From Niabella sp. (GTDB lineage: Bacteria > Bacteroidota > Bacteroidia > Chitinophagales > Chitinophagaceae): a DNA stretch of 64,000 bases. The stretch spans positions 434,001-498,000 of the forward strand of contig NZ_JASLGT010000024.1 of the NCBI RefSeq assembly GCF_030150205.1, in the 5' to 3' direction. Under the pieces are notes generated by a model. That model ran no database searches and had not been told where the DNA came from. It was given only the letters and a program-made list of their open reading frames with translations. The stretch's first letter is position 1; every line of letters begins with the position of its first letter. A program made the translations under genes and the position numbers. This document shows, in pieces, positions 1 through 8,933 of this stretch.

Positions 1-828
1 ATTGCCACCCGGGATATTGATTTTTCAGTTACTCCCTACAGTATAGTATTTTGCAACAATGCCGGAACATCTACCCCAACGACGCTGATTGCCGGATGGG
101 CTACAGGAGAGAAGCGCACGATTAAATGGAATATTACATCCGGTACTGCATCAAAAGGAAAGTTCTTTTATTTTGGTTTCCAAAACAGGAAGATCAATGG
201 CAACTTAGGCACTGTTTCTTTCCCCGATGAAACCAATTGGTATGGGAAAACGTATAACGCTGCCACCAATGCTACTAATGCAGGAGATGGCGGACTGGTA
301 CGCGTAAGTGCTTTTTCGAACAGCGGCCCTTTTGCCAACAGCGGAAATGCCTGCGGGGTGGCCTTATTTAAAGGAACTACGGTTACAGAAACTTCGGTGC
401 CTGAAGATGTTTTATTTATTGCTTCGGGCGGAAACACGGGTATCTATGATCCCTCCAAAAACCCCATACAGGGTTACCGCATTTGTAATAACGACTGGTA
501 TTCCATGTACTCGGTAGGTATTGATCCCGATACCTATAAACCAACAATCGTCCCTTATTTATATTATCGATCTTCCGGTAATACCACCAATATGCCTTAC
601 CCGATAAATGCAGCGCACCCCGATCCTGCTAAAGCTGATGCCGGTTTATACAGTATGATGGGTGGCGTATATAATATTACCCTGGGCCGGTGGACCACCG
701 CCCGGAAGCAGACGGTGATCGAGCTGTTTCAAAAAACAGAAGATGATCATGTGGCGGCCACTATTGCCGATATAGAACCTGGTCGGGGCGGCCCCAATGA
801 TTCGCTTATTACAAAAATTGTGGAATAG
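1..828 (+). CDS. Exported/surface hypothetical protein, C-terminal part (5' end outside window)
   Basis: The frame is open from the first base to the TAG at 826-828, so this is the last 275 residues of a longer protein. I do not recognise the family. The visible part is rich in Gly, Asn, Thr and aromatic residues with little charge patterning, as in beta-rich surface or periplasmic proteins of Bacteroidota, and it lacks membrane segments. It ends 47 bases before an exported SGNH hydrolase on the same strand, so it probably belongs to the same transcription unit. A start at 358 is possible by codon but unlikely, because coding sequence clearly continues upstream. Role unknown. Confidence 0.7.
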   Translation: MATRDIDFSVTPYSIVFCNNAGTSTPTTLIAGWATGEKRTIKWNITSGTASKGKFFYFGFQNRKINGNLGTVSFPDETNWYGKTYNAATNATNAGDGGLVRVSAFSNSGPFANSGNACGVALFKGTTVTETSVPEDVLFIASGGNTGIYDPSKNPIQGYRICNNDWYSMYSVGIDPDTYKPTIVPYLYYRSSGNTTNMPYPINAAHPDPAKADAGLYSMMGGVYNITLGRWTTARKQTVIELFQKTEDDHVAATIADIEPGRGGPNDSLITKIVE

Positions 829-875
829 TAACTGCCGGGTTTACTAAGCGTTTAATATGTTTTAACTTAAAGCAA

Positions 876-1568
876 ATGAAACTAAAATTTAAAAGAAGGG
901 TTCCGGCGGGCCTCGTCGTTGCCTGCATCTTTAGCGCTGTTACCAGTATCGCCCAGTCGGCTACCTGGGACAGTACCTATCGCCCCGGCAGCTATGCCTT
1001 AAAGGTGGATCAGTTCAAGGCCTTTCCAAATTCCTCAAAAGACATTGTTTTCCTGGGCAACAGCATTACAGCAGGTGTCGACTGGACGGAGCTGTTGCAA
1101 AACCCCCTGGCCCGTAACCGCGGTATCAGTGGCGATATTACATTCGGCGTGCTGGAGCGCCTGCGCGAAGTAACGGAAGGTAAGCCGCAGAAAGTGTTTA
1201 TCCTGATCGGTACCAATGATATTTCCCGGAATGTTCCGGATGCCGTGATCCTGGATAACTATAAACGCATGATCCGGCAGATCAAACAGGAAAGCCCGGC
1301 TACCAAAATTTACTTTCAAACAGTGCTGCCGGTGAATAGTGATGTGCCCCCAAAGAAAAATCATTACGGAAAAGATGAACATATTACAGCCGTAAATGAA
1401 GGGTTGAAAAAACTGGGAAAAGAAGAAGGCATTACCATCATTGACCTGTATCCCCATTTTTTAAAGGACGGCAAACTGGATAAAACCCTCACCTACGACG
1501 GGCTGCATTTGAATATAAACGGGTACCGGTTATGGGCAACAATTTTAAAAGACGGAAAATACTTTTAA
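876..1568 (+). CDS. SGNH/GDSL-family hydrolase, secreted
   Basis: A 230-residue protein with an N-terminal signal peptide (KRR followed by a hydrophobic stretch and a cleavage region near SIAQS). SGNH family blocks are visible: the nucleophile block GNSITAG (about residue 61), the GTNDIS block with the Asn (about residue 112), and the C-terminal DGLHLN block supplying Asp and His (about residue 210). Such enzymes remove acyl groups from sugars or lipids; the substrate cannot be read from sequence. The stop is followed after one base by the next start, so it is translated from the same message as the phosphodiesterase downstream. Confidence 0.9.
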   Translation: MKLKFKRRVPAGLVVACIFSAVTSIAQSATWDSTYRPGSYALKVDQFKAFPNSSKDIVFLGNSITAGVDWTELLQNPLARNRGISGDITFGVLERLREVTEGKPQKVFILIGTNDISRNVPDAVILDNYKRMIRQIKQESPATKIYFQTVLPVNSDVPPKKNHYGKDEHITAVNEGLKKLGKEEGITIIDLYPHFLKDGKLDKTLTYDGLHLNINGYRLWATILKDGKYF

Positions 1569-1569
1569 G

Positions 1570-2481
1570 ATGACATTAAAACTATTAGGCACCACATTAT
1601 TACTGGCAGCGGCGGCGGCATCCAATGCGCAAAAAAAGATCAGCCTGCCCAAAAAGTACCGGAATTTTGATATGGAAGCCCACCGCGGCGGTAAGGGCCT
1701 GATGCCGGAAAATACCATTCCTGCAATGTTAAATGCCATCGATATGGGCGTTACCACGCTGGAAATGGATATGCAGGTAACAAAGGACGGCCAGATCGTA
1801 GTATCGCATGATGCCACGTTTAACTACGGATTTACCACCACTCCGGAGGGAGACACACTAACCCCGGAGGCATCAAAAAAACGGATCCTCTATTCCATGA
1901 CCTATGATTCCATTAAAAAATATGATGTAGGTAAAAAGTTTTACGCAGCAGCACCCCGGCAGAAAAAAGTGGCAGCAGTGAAACCATTACTGAAAGAGCT
2001 GCTGGCAACAACCGAAGCCTATGCAAAAAAGAAGGGTGTAACCATACAGTATAATATTGAAATCAAATCCAACCCCAAAGGCGAGGGTATTTATTGCCCG
2101 CCGGTAGCCGAGTTTACCGACCTGGCCATGAAAACCATACTGCCCTTTAATATTGGCAAACGCATGATCATCCAGTGTTTTGATGAACGGGCCCTAAAGA
2201 TCATGCATGAAAAATATCCACAGGTACAAACCTCCTTTTTGATCGGTGATAAGGAAAAGCGTAGCCTGGAGGAGCAATTGAAAAGCCTGGGCTACACGCC
2301 GGAGTATTACAGTCCGCATTATTCCATTGTAACACCCGAGCTGGTGAAGGAATGCCACCAACGGAATATAAAGATCGTTCCCTGGACGGTAGATGATATT
2401 GAAACCATTAAAAAGCTGGCGGATATGGGTGCAGACGGGCTTATTACCGATTATCCGGATTTATTTTACCAGTTGAAATGA
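1570..2481 (+). CDS. Glycerophosphodiester phosphodiesterase, secreted
   Basis: A 303-residue GDPD-family TIM barrel with a signal peptide (hydrophobic segment ending near SNAQ). Motifs include AHRGG (about 36-40), GLMPENT, LEMDMQVTKDG, VVSHD, the IEIKS metal-ligand strand in the middle, and near the end VPWTVDD and GADGLITDYPD, all typical of GDPD enzymes. The family hydrolyses glycerophosphodiesters to glycerol 3-phosphate and an alcohol, here probably in the periplasm. It starts one base after the SGNH hydrolase and ends just before a metallophosphoesterase. With glpK and glpF downstream it suggests a glycerol/glycerophosphodiester scavenging module (inference). Confidence 0.92.
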   Translation: MTLKLLGTTLLLAAAAASNAQKKISLPKKYRNFDMEAHRGGKGLMPENTIPAMLNAIDMGVTTLEMDMQVTKDGQIVVSHDATFNYGFTTTPEGDTLTPEASKKRILYSMTYDSIKKYDVGKKFYAAAPRQKKVAAVKPLLKELLATTEAYAKKKGVTIQYNIEIKSNPKGEGIYCPPVAEFTDLAMKTILPFNIGKRMIIQCFDERALKIMHEKYPQVQTSFLIGDKEKRSLEEQLKSLGYTPEYYSPHYSIVTPELVKECHQRNIKIVPWTVDDIETIKKLADMGADGLITDYPDLFYQLK

Positions 2482-2502
2482 TTTTTGAAAAGCGCATTGA
2501 AC

Positions 2503-4221
2503 ATGAAAAACAAAACGATTAAAGCTGCCGGAATCTTTTCGAGGCGACAGTTTATCCATGCTGCTACGCTGGCTGGTGCGGGATTTGTAGCCACTGGGTG
2601 CAGCAAAACCAATGCTTCCGAGGGGGGTACAGATCCCGGTAGTGAAAGCAATTCCCTGCCCGATATGGCAGGTATGACGGTCAAGGGCCGGGTTACCTGT
2701 GCCGGTATTGGTGTATCAGGCGTGGTTGTTTCTGATGGAGTAGCCGTTACCACTACCAATGCCGACGGTATTTATTACCTGCCTTCGGCCAAAACAAAAA
2801 ATTTTGTTTTTATATCCGTTCCGGGAGGTTATGAAGTAAGCACCGGAAATACCATACTGCCGGTCTTTTACCAGGCCTTTAAGGCTGCGGCATCCGTAGT
2901 CGAAACGATGCATTTTAGCTTAACAAAAACCAATAACGACCGGCATGTGGTATTAGCCCTGGGCGATATGCACCTTGCCAACAGGAATGATGATGTGGCC
3001 CAGTTTCAGAATGGCTTTTTGCCGGATGCAAAGGCCACCATTGCCCGGTACCAGCAGCAGGGATACAAAGTATACGGACTTACACTGGGCGATATGACCT
3101 GGGACGCCTATTGGTACACCAACAAGTATGGATTTGCAGAATACCTGTCTGTAATGAAAAATATCAACATACCGGTTTTTCATACCATGGGCAACCATGA
3201 TAACGACCCTTATGTGGCCGCCGATTGGGCCGCTGAAGCCGGCTTCAGAGCTTCACTGGGACCCACGTATTACTCGTTCAATCTTGGGAAGGTGCATTAT
3301 ATTGTACTGGATAATATTGAATATGTAAATAATGGCGGTGCCCAGGGAACACTGGGAGACCGGTCTTATAACGAAACCATCGTTGCAGACCAGATCGCCT
3401 GGCTAAAAAAAGACCTGGCCACCATTACCGATAAATCTACCCCGGTTATCCTGGCCATGCACATTCAATTAAACAACAACCCATCGGCTTCGGAAACGGC
3501 ATCGCTGAATTTAACCAATGCAGGGGATTTTATCAACTGCTTTTCCGGGTTTACCAATGTACATGTGTTAACAGGGCATACGCATATCTGCTATGCGTAC
3601 GAAAATTCGCCGGCCTTGATGGAGCACAATTCCGGCGCCGTTTGTGCCACCTGGTGGTGGACCGGGAAGAACGGTTATGCAGGCAACCAGATCTGTAAAG
3701 ACGGTGCCCCGGGCGGATATGCCATCTGGAAATTCAATAACACGGATTATGACTGGCGGTACAAAGCCATCGGTTACGATGAGCAGTACCAGTTCCGGGC
3801 ATATGATTTAAACCAGGTCCATATTACGGCGGCAAATTATGCACCCAATACGACCGATGCCCTTCTGGCGGGTTATGCAGATACCTATGCCACAAAAAAC
3901 TCTAAGAACGAAATCCTGGTAAATGTATGGGGCTATGATAAGCGCTGGAAAGTAGAACTTTTTGAGAACGGAACAACGCCATTGGCCGTTACACGGGTAA
4001 AGGTAAAAGACCCGCTGCATATTATTTCCTATGAGGCGCTGCGGTTAAATGCCGGAGCAACGCCCACAAGTGATTTTTGTACCACCACATCGGCGCACCT
4101 GTTTAAGGCAACGGCTCTAAGTCCCACATCAACGGTGTTAATAAAGGTTACAGACCGTTTTGGCAATGTGTATTCGGAAACCATGACCCGGCCTAAAGCG
4201 CTGACGGTATCGATGAAATAA
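2503..4221 (+). CDS. Calcineurin-like metallophosphoesterase, Tat-type lipoprotein
   Basis: About 572 residues from the ATG at 2503; a TTG at 2485 would add six residues before the export signal and is less likely. The N-terminus has a twin-arginine motif (SRRQF) and then a lipobox ending in TGC, pointing to Tat export and lipid anchoring. A small beta domain (VKGRVTCAGIGVSGVVVSDG) precedes the metallophosphatase core: GDMHLAN, LGDMTWD, MGNHDND, AMHIQ and TGHTH supply the two-metal ligands. A beta-rich C-terminal domain follows, as in the calcineurin-like phosphoesterases with N- and C-terminal accessory domains common in Bacteroidota. Substrate unknown. Position directly after the GDPD gene suggests a role in organic phosphate use. 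Confidence 0.9.
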   Translation: MKNKTIKAAGIFSRRQFIHAATLAGAGFVATGCSKTNASEGGTDPGSESNSLPDMAGMTVKGRVTCAGIGVSGVVVSDGVAVTTTNADGIYYLPSAKTKNFVFISVPGGYEVSTGNTILPVFYQAFKAAASVVETMHFSLTKTNNDRHVVLALGDMHLANRNDDVAQFQNGFLPDAKATIARYQQQGYKVYGLTLGDMTWDAYWYTNKYGFAEYLSVMKNINIPVFHTMGNHDNDPYVAADWAAEAGFRASLGPTYYSFNLGKVHYIVLDNIEYVNNGGAQGTLGDRSYNETIVADQIAWLKKDLATITDKSTPVILAMHIQLNNNPSASETASLNLTNAGDFINCFSGFTNVHVLTGHTHICYAYENSPALMEHNSGAVCATWWWTGKNGYAGNQICKDGAPGGYAIWKFNNTDYDWRYKAIGYDEQYQFRAYDLNQVHITAANYAPNTTDALLAGYADTYATKNSKNEILVNVWGYDKRWKVELFENGTTPLAVTRVKVKDPLHIISYEALRLNAGATPTSDFCTTTSAHLFKATALSPTSTVLIKVTDRFGNVYSETMTRPKALTVSMK

Positions 4222-4455
4222 CAGCGCCGTTTTTTTGAAGTATTGGAACGTTAAACCTAAATTACAGAGATGAATATTTAAAACGTATTTTTAACCACAT
4301 GAATTTTAGAACAAGGATATAGAGTGAGCAGGCTGTTTACAATGAATGGATGCATAATAATTTTCCTTTTGATGGATATCTTGCAGCGCTTTTCCATACA
4401 GACTAAAAAAGATTAAACAACTTATTTTTTAGATAAAATATATAAACGATTCGCT

Positions 4456-5952
4456 ATGTCAAAATACATTCTCTCTTTTGATGCGGGCACCACCAGTTCC
4501 CGCGCTATTTTATTCGACAAAAAAGGCAACATTGTGTCTGTTGCCCAGAAAGAATTTACCCAGATCTTTCCGCAACCCGGCTGGGTAGAGCATGATGCCA
4601 ACGAGATATGGTCTACCCAACTGGGTGTGGCCACAGAGGCCATTGTAAAAGCCGGGCTAACTACACAGGATATTGCGTGCATCGGTATTACCAACCAGCG
4701 GGAAACAACCGTGGTTTGGGACCGCCATACCTCTCAGCCCGTTTACAATGCCATCGTATGGCAGGACCGCCGGACCTCCGGTTATTGCGATACCCTGAAG
4801 CAGGATGGTTCTGCTGAAAAAATAAAAGAAAAAACGGGGCTGGTAACCGATGCGTATTTTTCTGCCACCAAGATCAAATGGATCCTGGAAAATGTAGATG
4901 GTGCCCGCGCCAAAGCGGAGAACGGTGATCTTTGTTTTGGAACGGTAGACTCCTGGCTATTATGGAAACTGACCAACGGAGAAGTGCATGCCACGGACGT
5001 TAGCAATGCCTCCCGCACGATGGCATTTAATATTCATACCTTGCAATGGGATGAAGAGCTGCTGCAATTATTTGGCATCCCCCAAAGCATGATGCCCGAA
5101 GTGCGTTCGAGCAGTGAGGTGTACGGGCATACCCAGCAATTGATCACCGCGGCAAGGATTCCGGTAAGCGGTATTGCCGGGGATCAGCAATCGGCATTGT
5201 TTGGACAGATGTGTACCCAGTCAGGAATGGTAAAGAATACGTATGGCACCGGTTGCTTTATGCTGATGCATACCGGCAATCAACCCGTTCCGTCGAAAAA
5301 TAACCTGTTAACCACTATCGCCTGGAAGATCAATAATGAAGTGAGTTATGCCCTGGAAGGAAGTGTATTTATTGCCGGCGCTGTGGTACAATGGCTGCGT
5401 GATGGGCTGAAGCTGATTCAAAAATCGGGTGATATCGAAGCTCTGACCGCAACCGAGGCTGATAATGGCGGGGTATATATGGTACCGGCCTTTACCGGTT
5501 TAGGCGCGCCTTACTGGAATCAGCATGCGCGCGGTATTATTACCGGGCTTACCCGCGGCAGTTCCGACGGACATATAGCACGGGCTGCAATAGAAAGTAT
5601 TGCCTACCAGACCATGGATGTATTAAAAGCCATGGAGGCAGATGCCGGTTTGCAGATCAAAGAAGTACGGGTTGATGGGGGCGCTACGGTAAATAATTAC
5701 CTGATGCAGTTTCAGGCAAACCTGCTGAATACAACCGTGGTTCGCCCGAAGATCACAGAAACAACAGCCCTGGGCGCGGCCTATCTTAGCGGACTGGCGG
5801 TTGGATTTTGGAAAGACCTGGATGAGGTAAAACAATACTGGCAGGAAGATGAGCGGTTTGAACCTTATATGAGTGAAGAGGTGCGGGAACAGCTGAGCAA
5901 GGGATGGAAACGCGCAGTGCGTGCGGCACAGGTGTGGACAGAAGTGGATTAA
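4456..5952 (+). CDS. glpK: Glycerol kinase
   Basis: A 498-residue FGGY-family sugar kinase, normal length for glycerol kinase, which phosphorylates glycerol to sn-glycerol 3-phosphate with ATP. The phosphate-binding start FDAGTTSSRAILFD (6-19), the conserved NQRET and WQDRR segments (about 77 and 98), the GDQQSALFGQ and YGTGCF ATP-site motifs, GLGAPYWN and the C-terminal GGATVNNYLMQFQ are all present. The gene lies alone after a 234-base spacer in which I see no clear TAnnTTTG promoter. glpF follows after 117 bases carrying a palindrome. Confidence 0.98.
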   Translation: MSKYILSFDAGTTSSRAILFDKKGNIVSVAQKEFTQIFPQPGWVEHDANEIWSTQLGVATEAIVKAGLTTQDIACIGITNQRETTVVWDRHTSQPVYNAIVWQDRRTSGYCDTLKQDGSAEKIKEKTGLVTDAYFSATKIKWILENVDGARAKAENGDLCFGTVDSWLLWKLTNGEVHATDVSNASRTMAFNIHTLQWDEELLQLFGIPQSMMPEVRSSSEVYGHTQQLITAARIPVSGIAGDQQSALFGQMCTQSGMVKNTYGTGCFMLMHTGNQPVPSKNNLLTTIAWKINNEVSYALEGSVFIAGAVVQWLRDGLKLIQKSGDIEALTATEADNGGVYMVPAFTGLGAPYWNQHARGIITGLTRGSSDGHIARAAIESIAYQTMDVLKAMEADAGLQIKEVRVDGGATVNNYLMQFQANLLNTTVVRPKITETTALGAAYLSGLAVGFWKDLDEVKQYWQEDERFEPYMSEEVREQLSKGWKRAVRAAQVWTEVD

Positions 5953-5966
5953 TTTGAAAATTTGAA

Positions 5967-5984
5967 TCCCGATGGCTATCGGGA
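5967..5984. repeat. Short palindrome TCCCGAT-GGCT-ATCGGGA between glpK and glpF
   Basis: A perfect 7-bp inverted repeat with a 4-base loop, 14 bases after the glpK stop. Similar CCCGATAGC/ATCGGG palindromes are scattered in many Bacteroidota genomes. It has no T-tract, so it is more likely an intergenic repeat or an mRNA-processing/stability hairpin than a true terminator. Confidence 0.55.
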
Positions 5985-6069
5985 GTGGGAATGGAGCATT
6001 GATCTGCAAGTACGAACGAGAGCTAACTTTAAACGTTGAACTGAAACTTTAAACGACAAACAAAACCAT

Positions 6070-6777
6070 ATGAATATTTTTACAAGTGAATTAGTGGGGA
6101 CCTTCTTTCTCATCATTTTGGGGAACGGAGTCGTTGCCAATGTGGTATTAAATAAAACAAAAGGAAACAGCGGCGGCTGGATCGTTATTACCATGGGTTG
6201 GGCCATGGCTGTTTTTGTAGGGGTATTTGTTTCATCCAAGGCCAGTGGCGCACACCTGAACCCCGCGGTAACAGTGGCGCTGGCCTACCTGGGCAAAACA
6301 GCTCCGGCTGTGGTGCCGCAATACCTCGGCGGACAATTATTGGGCGCCATGCTGGGCCAGTTGGGCGTATGGGCGGCCTACCGGCAGCATTTTATTGAGA
6401 CTGATGATACCGCGGCAAAGCTGGCGGTATTCAGTACCGGACCGGCCATCCGCAATGCAGGGCATAACCTGCTTACAGAAGCGATTGGTACATTCCTGCT
6501 GATCCTTTCCGTATTGTTTATTATTGCGCCTTCCAATAGCCTGGGTGCCCTGGATGCATTGCCCGTAGCGTTCATCGTACTGGCCATTGGGTTAAGCCTT
6601 GGCGGGCCAACCGGCTATGCCATTAACCCCGTTCGCGACCTGGGGCCACGTATCATGCATGCCCTGTTACCCATCGGTAAAAAAGGCAGCAGTGACTGGG
6701 CCTATAGCTGGGTACCGGTTGTTGGCCCCCTGATCGGCGCACTGCTGGCAGCCATTGTTTTTCAGCAACTGAATTAA
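6070..6777 (+). CDS. glpF: MIP-family glycerol facilitator / aquaglyceroporin
   Basis: A 235-residue six-helix channel of the MIP family. The first half carries the NPA box in HLNPAVTVAL (about residue 63) and the second half the variant NPV box in YAINPVRDLGPR (about residue 185); the Asp after the second box (RDLGPR) is the residue typical of glycerol-conducting GlpF rather than water-only aquaporins. It would let glycerol diffuse across the inner membrane for the kinase encoded just upstream. The start ATG at 6070 is followed directly by the first helix. A 12-bp inverted repeat after the stop separates it from the convergent aminotransferase. Confidence 0.95.
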   Translation: MNIFTSELVGTFFLIILGNGVVANVVLNKTKGNSGGWIVITMGWAMAVFVGVFVSSKASGAHLNPAVTVALAYLGKTAPAVVPQYLGGQLLGAMLGQLGVWAAYRQHFIETDDTAAKLAVFSTGPAIRNAGHNLLTEAIGTFLLILSVLFIIAPSNSLGALDALPVAFIVLAIGLSLGGPTGYAINPVRDLGPRIMHALLPIGKKGSSDWAYSWVPVVGPLIGALLAAIVFQQLN

Positions 6778-6784
6778 ATCCTGC

Positions 6785-6817
6785 GGTGCTATAAGGCCTA
6801 TGGGACCTTATAGCACC
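6785..6817. terminator. Strong hairpin between convergent genes (glpF and aminotransferase)
   Basis: Perfect 12-bp inverted repeat GGTGCTATAAGG (6785-6796) and CCTTATAGCACC (6806-6817) with a 9-base loop, sitting in the 54-base gap between two convergent genes. No long T-tract is present on either side, so termination by this stem is inferred from position and stability. Confidence 0.65.
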
Positions 6818-6831
6818 AACAAGGGCTATAC

Positions 6832-7914
6832 CTATTTTAGCCCTTCGCTGATATAATGAACCGCGGATTCGATATCTGCTTCCGTATTGTGATAATGAAT
6901 GCTGATGCGGATGAGGCCATTCCGACCGGTAGTGATCACATTGTTTTGGGAAAGATATGTGTGCAACCCGTTTTTATCTCCCAGCACTACAATAGAGCTT
7001 CTGTTATCGGGTGTGGCCGGGCCAACGATTGACACCGGTAATGTTGCAAGCGCATCTACCAGTTTTTTCGTAAGCGCAGTATTGTGTTGCTCTATAAACG
7101 CCATCCCAAGTGCTTTCTTTTCCAGGACTGCCCGGTTTAAAATGGAGCACCCAAACATATTCAGGCTTCCCGGCTCATAATTGGCTACGCCGCCATTAAA
7201 GCCGAACCCATTACTGGTAAAATGAACCGTATTACTGTTCATGCCGGTTATTGTTGCAGGATACTGAGCCGCAAAGCGGGGGTTCATGTATAAAAGACCA
7301 TTGCCAAATCCGGCGTTCATCCATTTATAGTTGCTGGAAAGGACCACATCCGGATCTGTTTCAGAAATTTGAAGGTCTACCGCGCCCAGGCTTTGTGTGG
7401 CATCAATGATGGTGTGCACTCCGTGCTGCCGGCATAGTTTGCAAAGCGCTTTAATGTCGATTTTGAAACCACTTTGCCATTGCACATGACTAATGACTAT
7501 CAGGTTTATATGTTGTTCCCGGATGATGGATTCGATTTTATTAAGGTCGATGGTGAACCCGTCTTCATCATCGAGCCAAACGATATCAAATTGATTAATG
7601 ACAAACGGCGCATATACGGAAGGGAAATCTTTTTTATACAGCAATACTTTTTCCCTGCCGTTCAGGGCATGTACAATGGAGTTAAGGCCAAAGGAAAAAT
7701 TGGGGATCAGCGCAATGCTATCCGGCGGGGCCCCTATAAACCCGGCGATGTTTTCTTTGATCCGCAATTGTTCAACATTACGCCAATGCTCTGCGGTGGC
7801 AGAACTGTTTGTTTCAAACCCGGTGTATAAACGGGTGCCGGCTTCCAGAACGGAGGGCGGAATAAGACCGCAGGCGGCGGTATTGAGATAAACCGGTGTT
7901 GTATTTTCAGACAT
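6832..7914 (-). CDS. Class V aminotransferase (PLP-dependent)
   Basis: About 360 residues from the ATG at 7912-7914 (MSENTTPVYLNTA); an upstream ATG at 7968 would add 18 residues encoded by AT-rich, intergenic-looking DNA. Fold-type I PLP enzyme of the class V (NifS/CsdB/isopenicillin epimerase-like) group: the cofactor Asp region is HTIIDATQSLGAVDL and the Schiff-base Lys lies in SSNYKWMNAGFGNG. A Cys nucleophile typical of cysteine desulfurases is not apparent in the usual C-terminal loop, so another amino-donor or lyase reaction is likely. It is co-directional with the DUF5694 gene upstream (68-base gap). Confidence 0.85.
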   Translation of the reverse strand: MSENTTPVYLNTAACGLIPPSVLEAGTRLYTGFETNSSATAEHWRNVEQLRIKENIAGFIGAPPDSIALIPNFSFGLNSIVHALNGREKVLLYKKDFPSVYAPFVINQFDIVWLDDEDGFTIDLNKIESIIREQHINLIVISHVQWQSGFKIDIKALCKLCRQHGVHTIIDATQSLGAVDLQISETDPDVVLSSNYKWMNAGFGNGLLYMNPRFAAQYPATITGMNSNTVHFTSNGFGFNGGVANYEPGSLNMFGCSILNRAVLEKKALGMAFIEQHNTALTKKLVDALATLPVSIVGPATPDNRSSIVVLGDKNGLHTYLSQNNVITTGRNGLIRISIHYHNTEADIESAVHYISEGLK

Positions 7915-7982
7915 GCTTCTTTTTGCTAAAAATACAAATAAAGGCGGGTTAGCCGGCTGTTTCGACAAGCCCCGGAACCGGA

Positions 7983-8801
7983 CTATTTTAAATAGGTAAA
8001 GGTATCTACCTGTTTGTATTTGGGACTGCGGCGAAAAAAATCGGCAAAAAAAGCGGTATCCCCGGCTCCCATCAGGATAAAAACCCGGTCATTTTTTGTA
8101 AGTGGAAGTTGATTCAGGTTAGAGAACATCACCAGGTTCCGGTGATAAAACTTCGCGGCTTCCTGCGCGCCCTCTGCATTGCCCCTGGTAGAAACATAGG
8201 TGAGCAGGTCTGCATTTACGTTGATCAGGTAATCGAGGCTTTGAGGATGATTCATTAGTTTTAGCCGTTCCTTAACGCCCATTGTTTTTTCGTTCCGGGT
8301 TTTTGCATATGCTTCCACCAGTTTATCGTATTGCGGTATCGTGGTCGAATCGGTCTTTGGCTGCAGCGTTCTAAAAAGTGCATAATTGTAATTTTCATGA
8401 AAATCGATCCCGTATATCCGGGTAGCACCGCTTAGCCGGCCAACTTCATAGGCCAGCAGCTGGATCTCCGACAAACTTTTGAACTCCATCTCCGGCGTTT
8501 TCAAATAAGATTGATATTCCGCCAGCAGCGCCTCATTTCGCTCCGGTACCCGCTCCACTACAATAACCGTAGGTTTAAAATCTGCCAGCAGCTTTGCAAT
8601 GGCGTGTACCTCCTGCTGGTTCTTTTTATCTTTTTTATCAAAATCTACTTTTGTTGCATCCGGTGTATATCCCATATGGAAGGTTCCAAAATTTAGTACC
8701 GGAATGGCATCGTCAAACTTATCCTTAAACACGGCACGCTGCCCATAAGTTACCATCGAAAGGAGTAAACTGCACAGCAGGTAAAAGTATCGGGTTGTCA
8801 T
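7983..8801 (-). CDS. DUF5694-family exported protein (TraB/GumN-like fold)
   Basis: 272 residues from the ATG at 8799-8801 (MTTRYFYLL...), which opens a clear signal peptide ending near TYGQ. The longest ORF reaches 8966 but its first 55 residues precede this signal peptide and are probably non-coding. The motifs NFGTFHMGY (near the N-terminus), VIVVERVPE and a C-terminal FILMGAGD are typical of DUF5694 proteins, which resemble TraB/GumN hydrolase-like folds. No activity is established that I can name. It is divergent from the histidine kinase at 8934 and co-directional with the aminotransferase. Confidence 0.75.
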   Translation of the reverse strand: MTTRYFYLLCSLLLSMVTYGQRAVFKDKFDDAIPVLNFGTFHMGYTPDATKVDFDKKDKKNQQEVHAIAKLLADFKPTVIVVERVPERNEALLAEYQSYLKTPEMEFKSLSEIQLLAYEVGRLSGATRIYGIDFHENYNYALFRTLQPKTDSTTIPQYDKLVEAYAKTRNEKTMGVKERLKLMNHPQSLDYLINVNADLLTYVSTRGNAEGAQEAAKFYHRNLVMFSNLNQLPLTKNDRVFILMGAGDTAFFADFFRRSPKYKQVDTFTYLK

Positions 8802-8933
8802 AATAGAATGTTTCACCAAATTTGTAAAACGGAACCGATGTAAAGAAAGAAACTCTGCAAACACCCTTTTTTTATCTGCAAACCGGTTGGTTATTTCATC
8901 AATTCCCGCGTACTTCACATAAAAAAACAGGCA

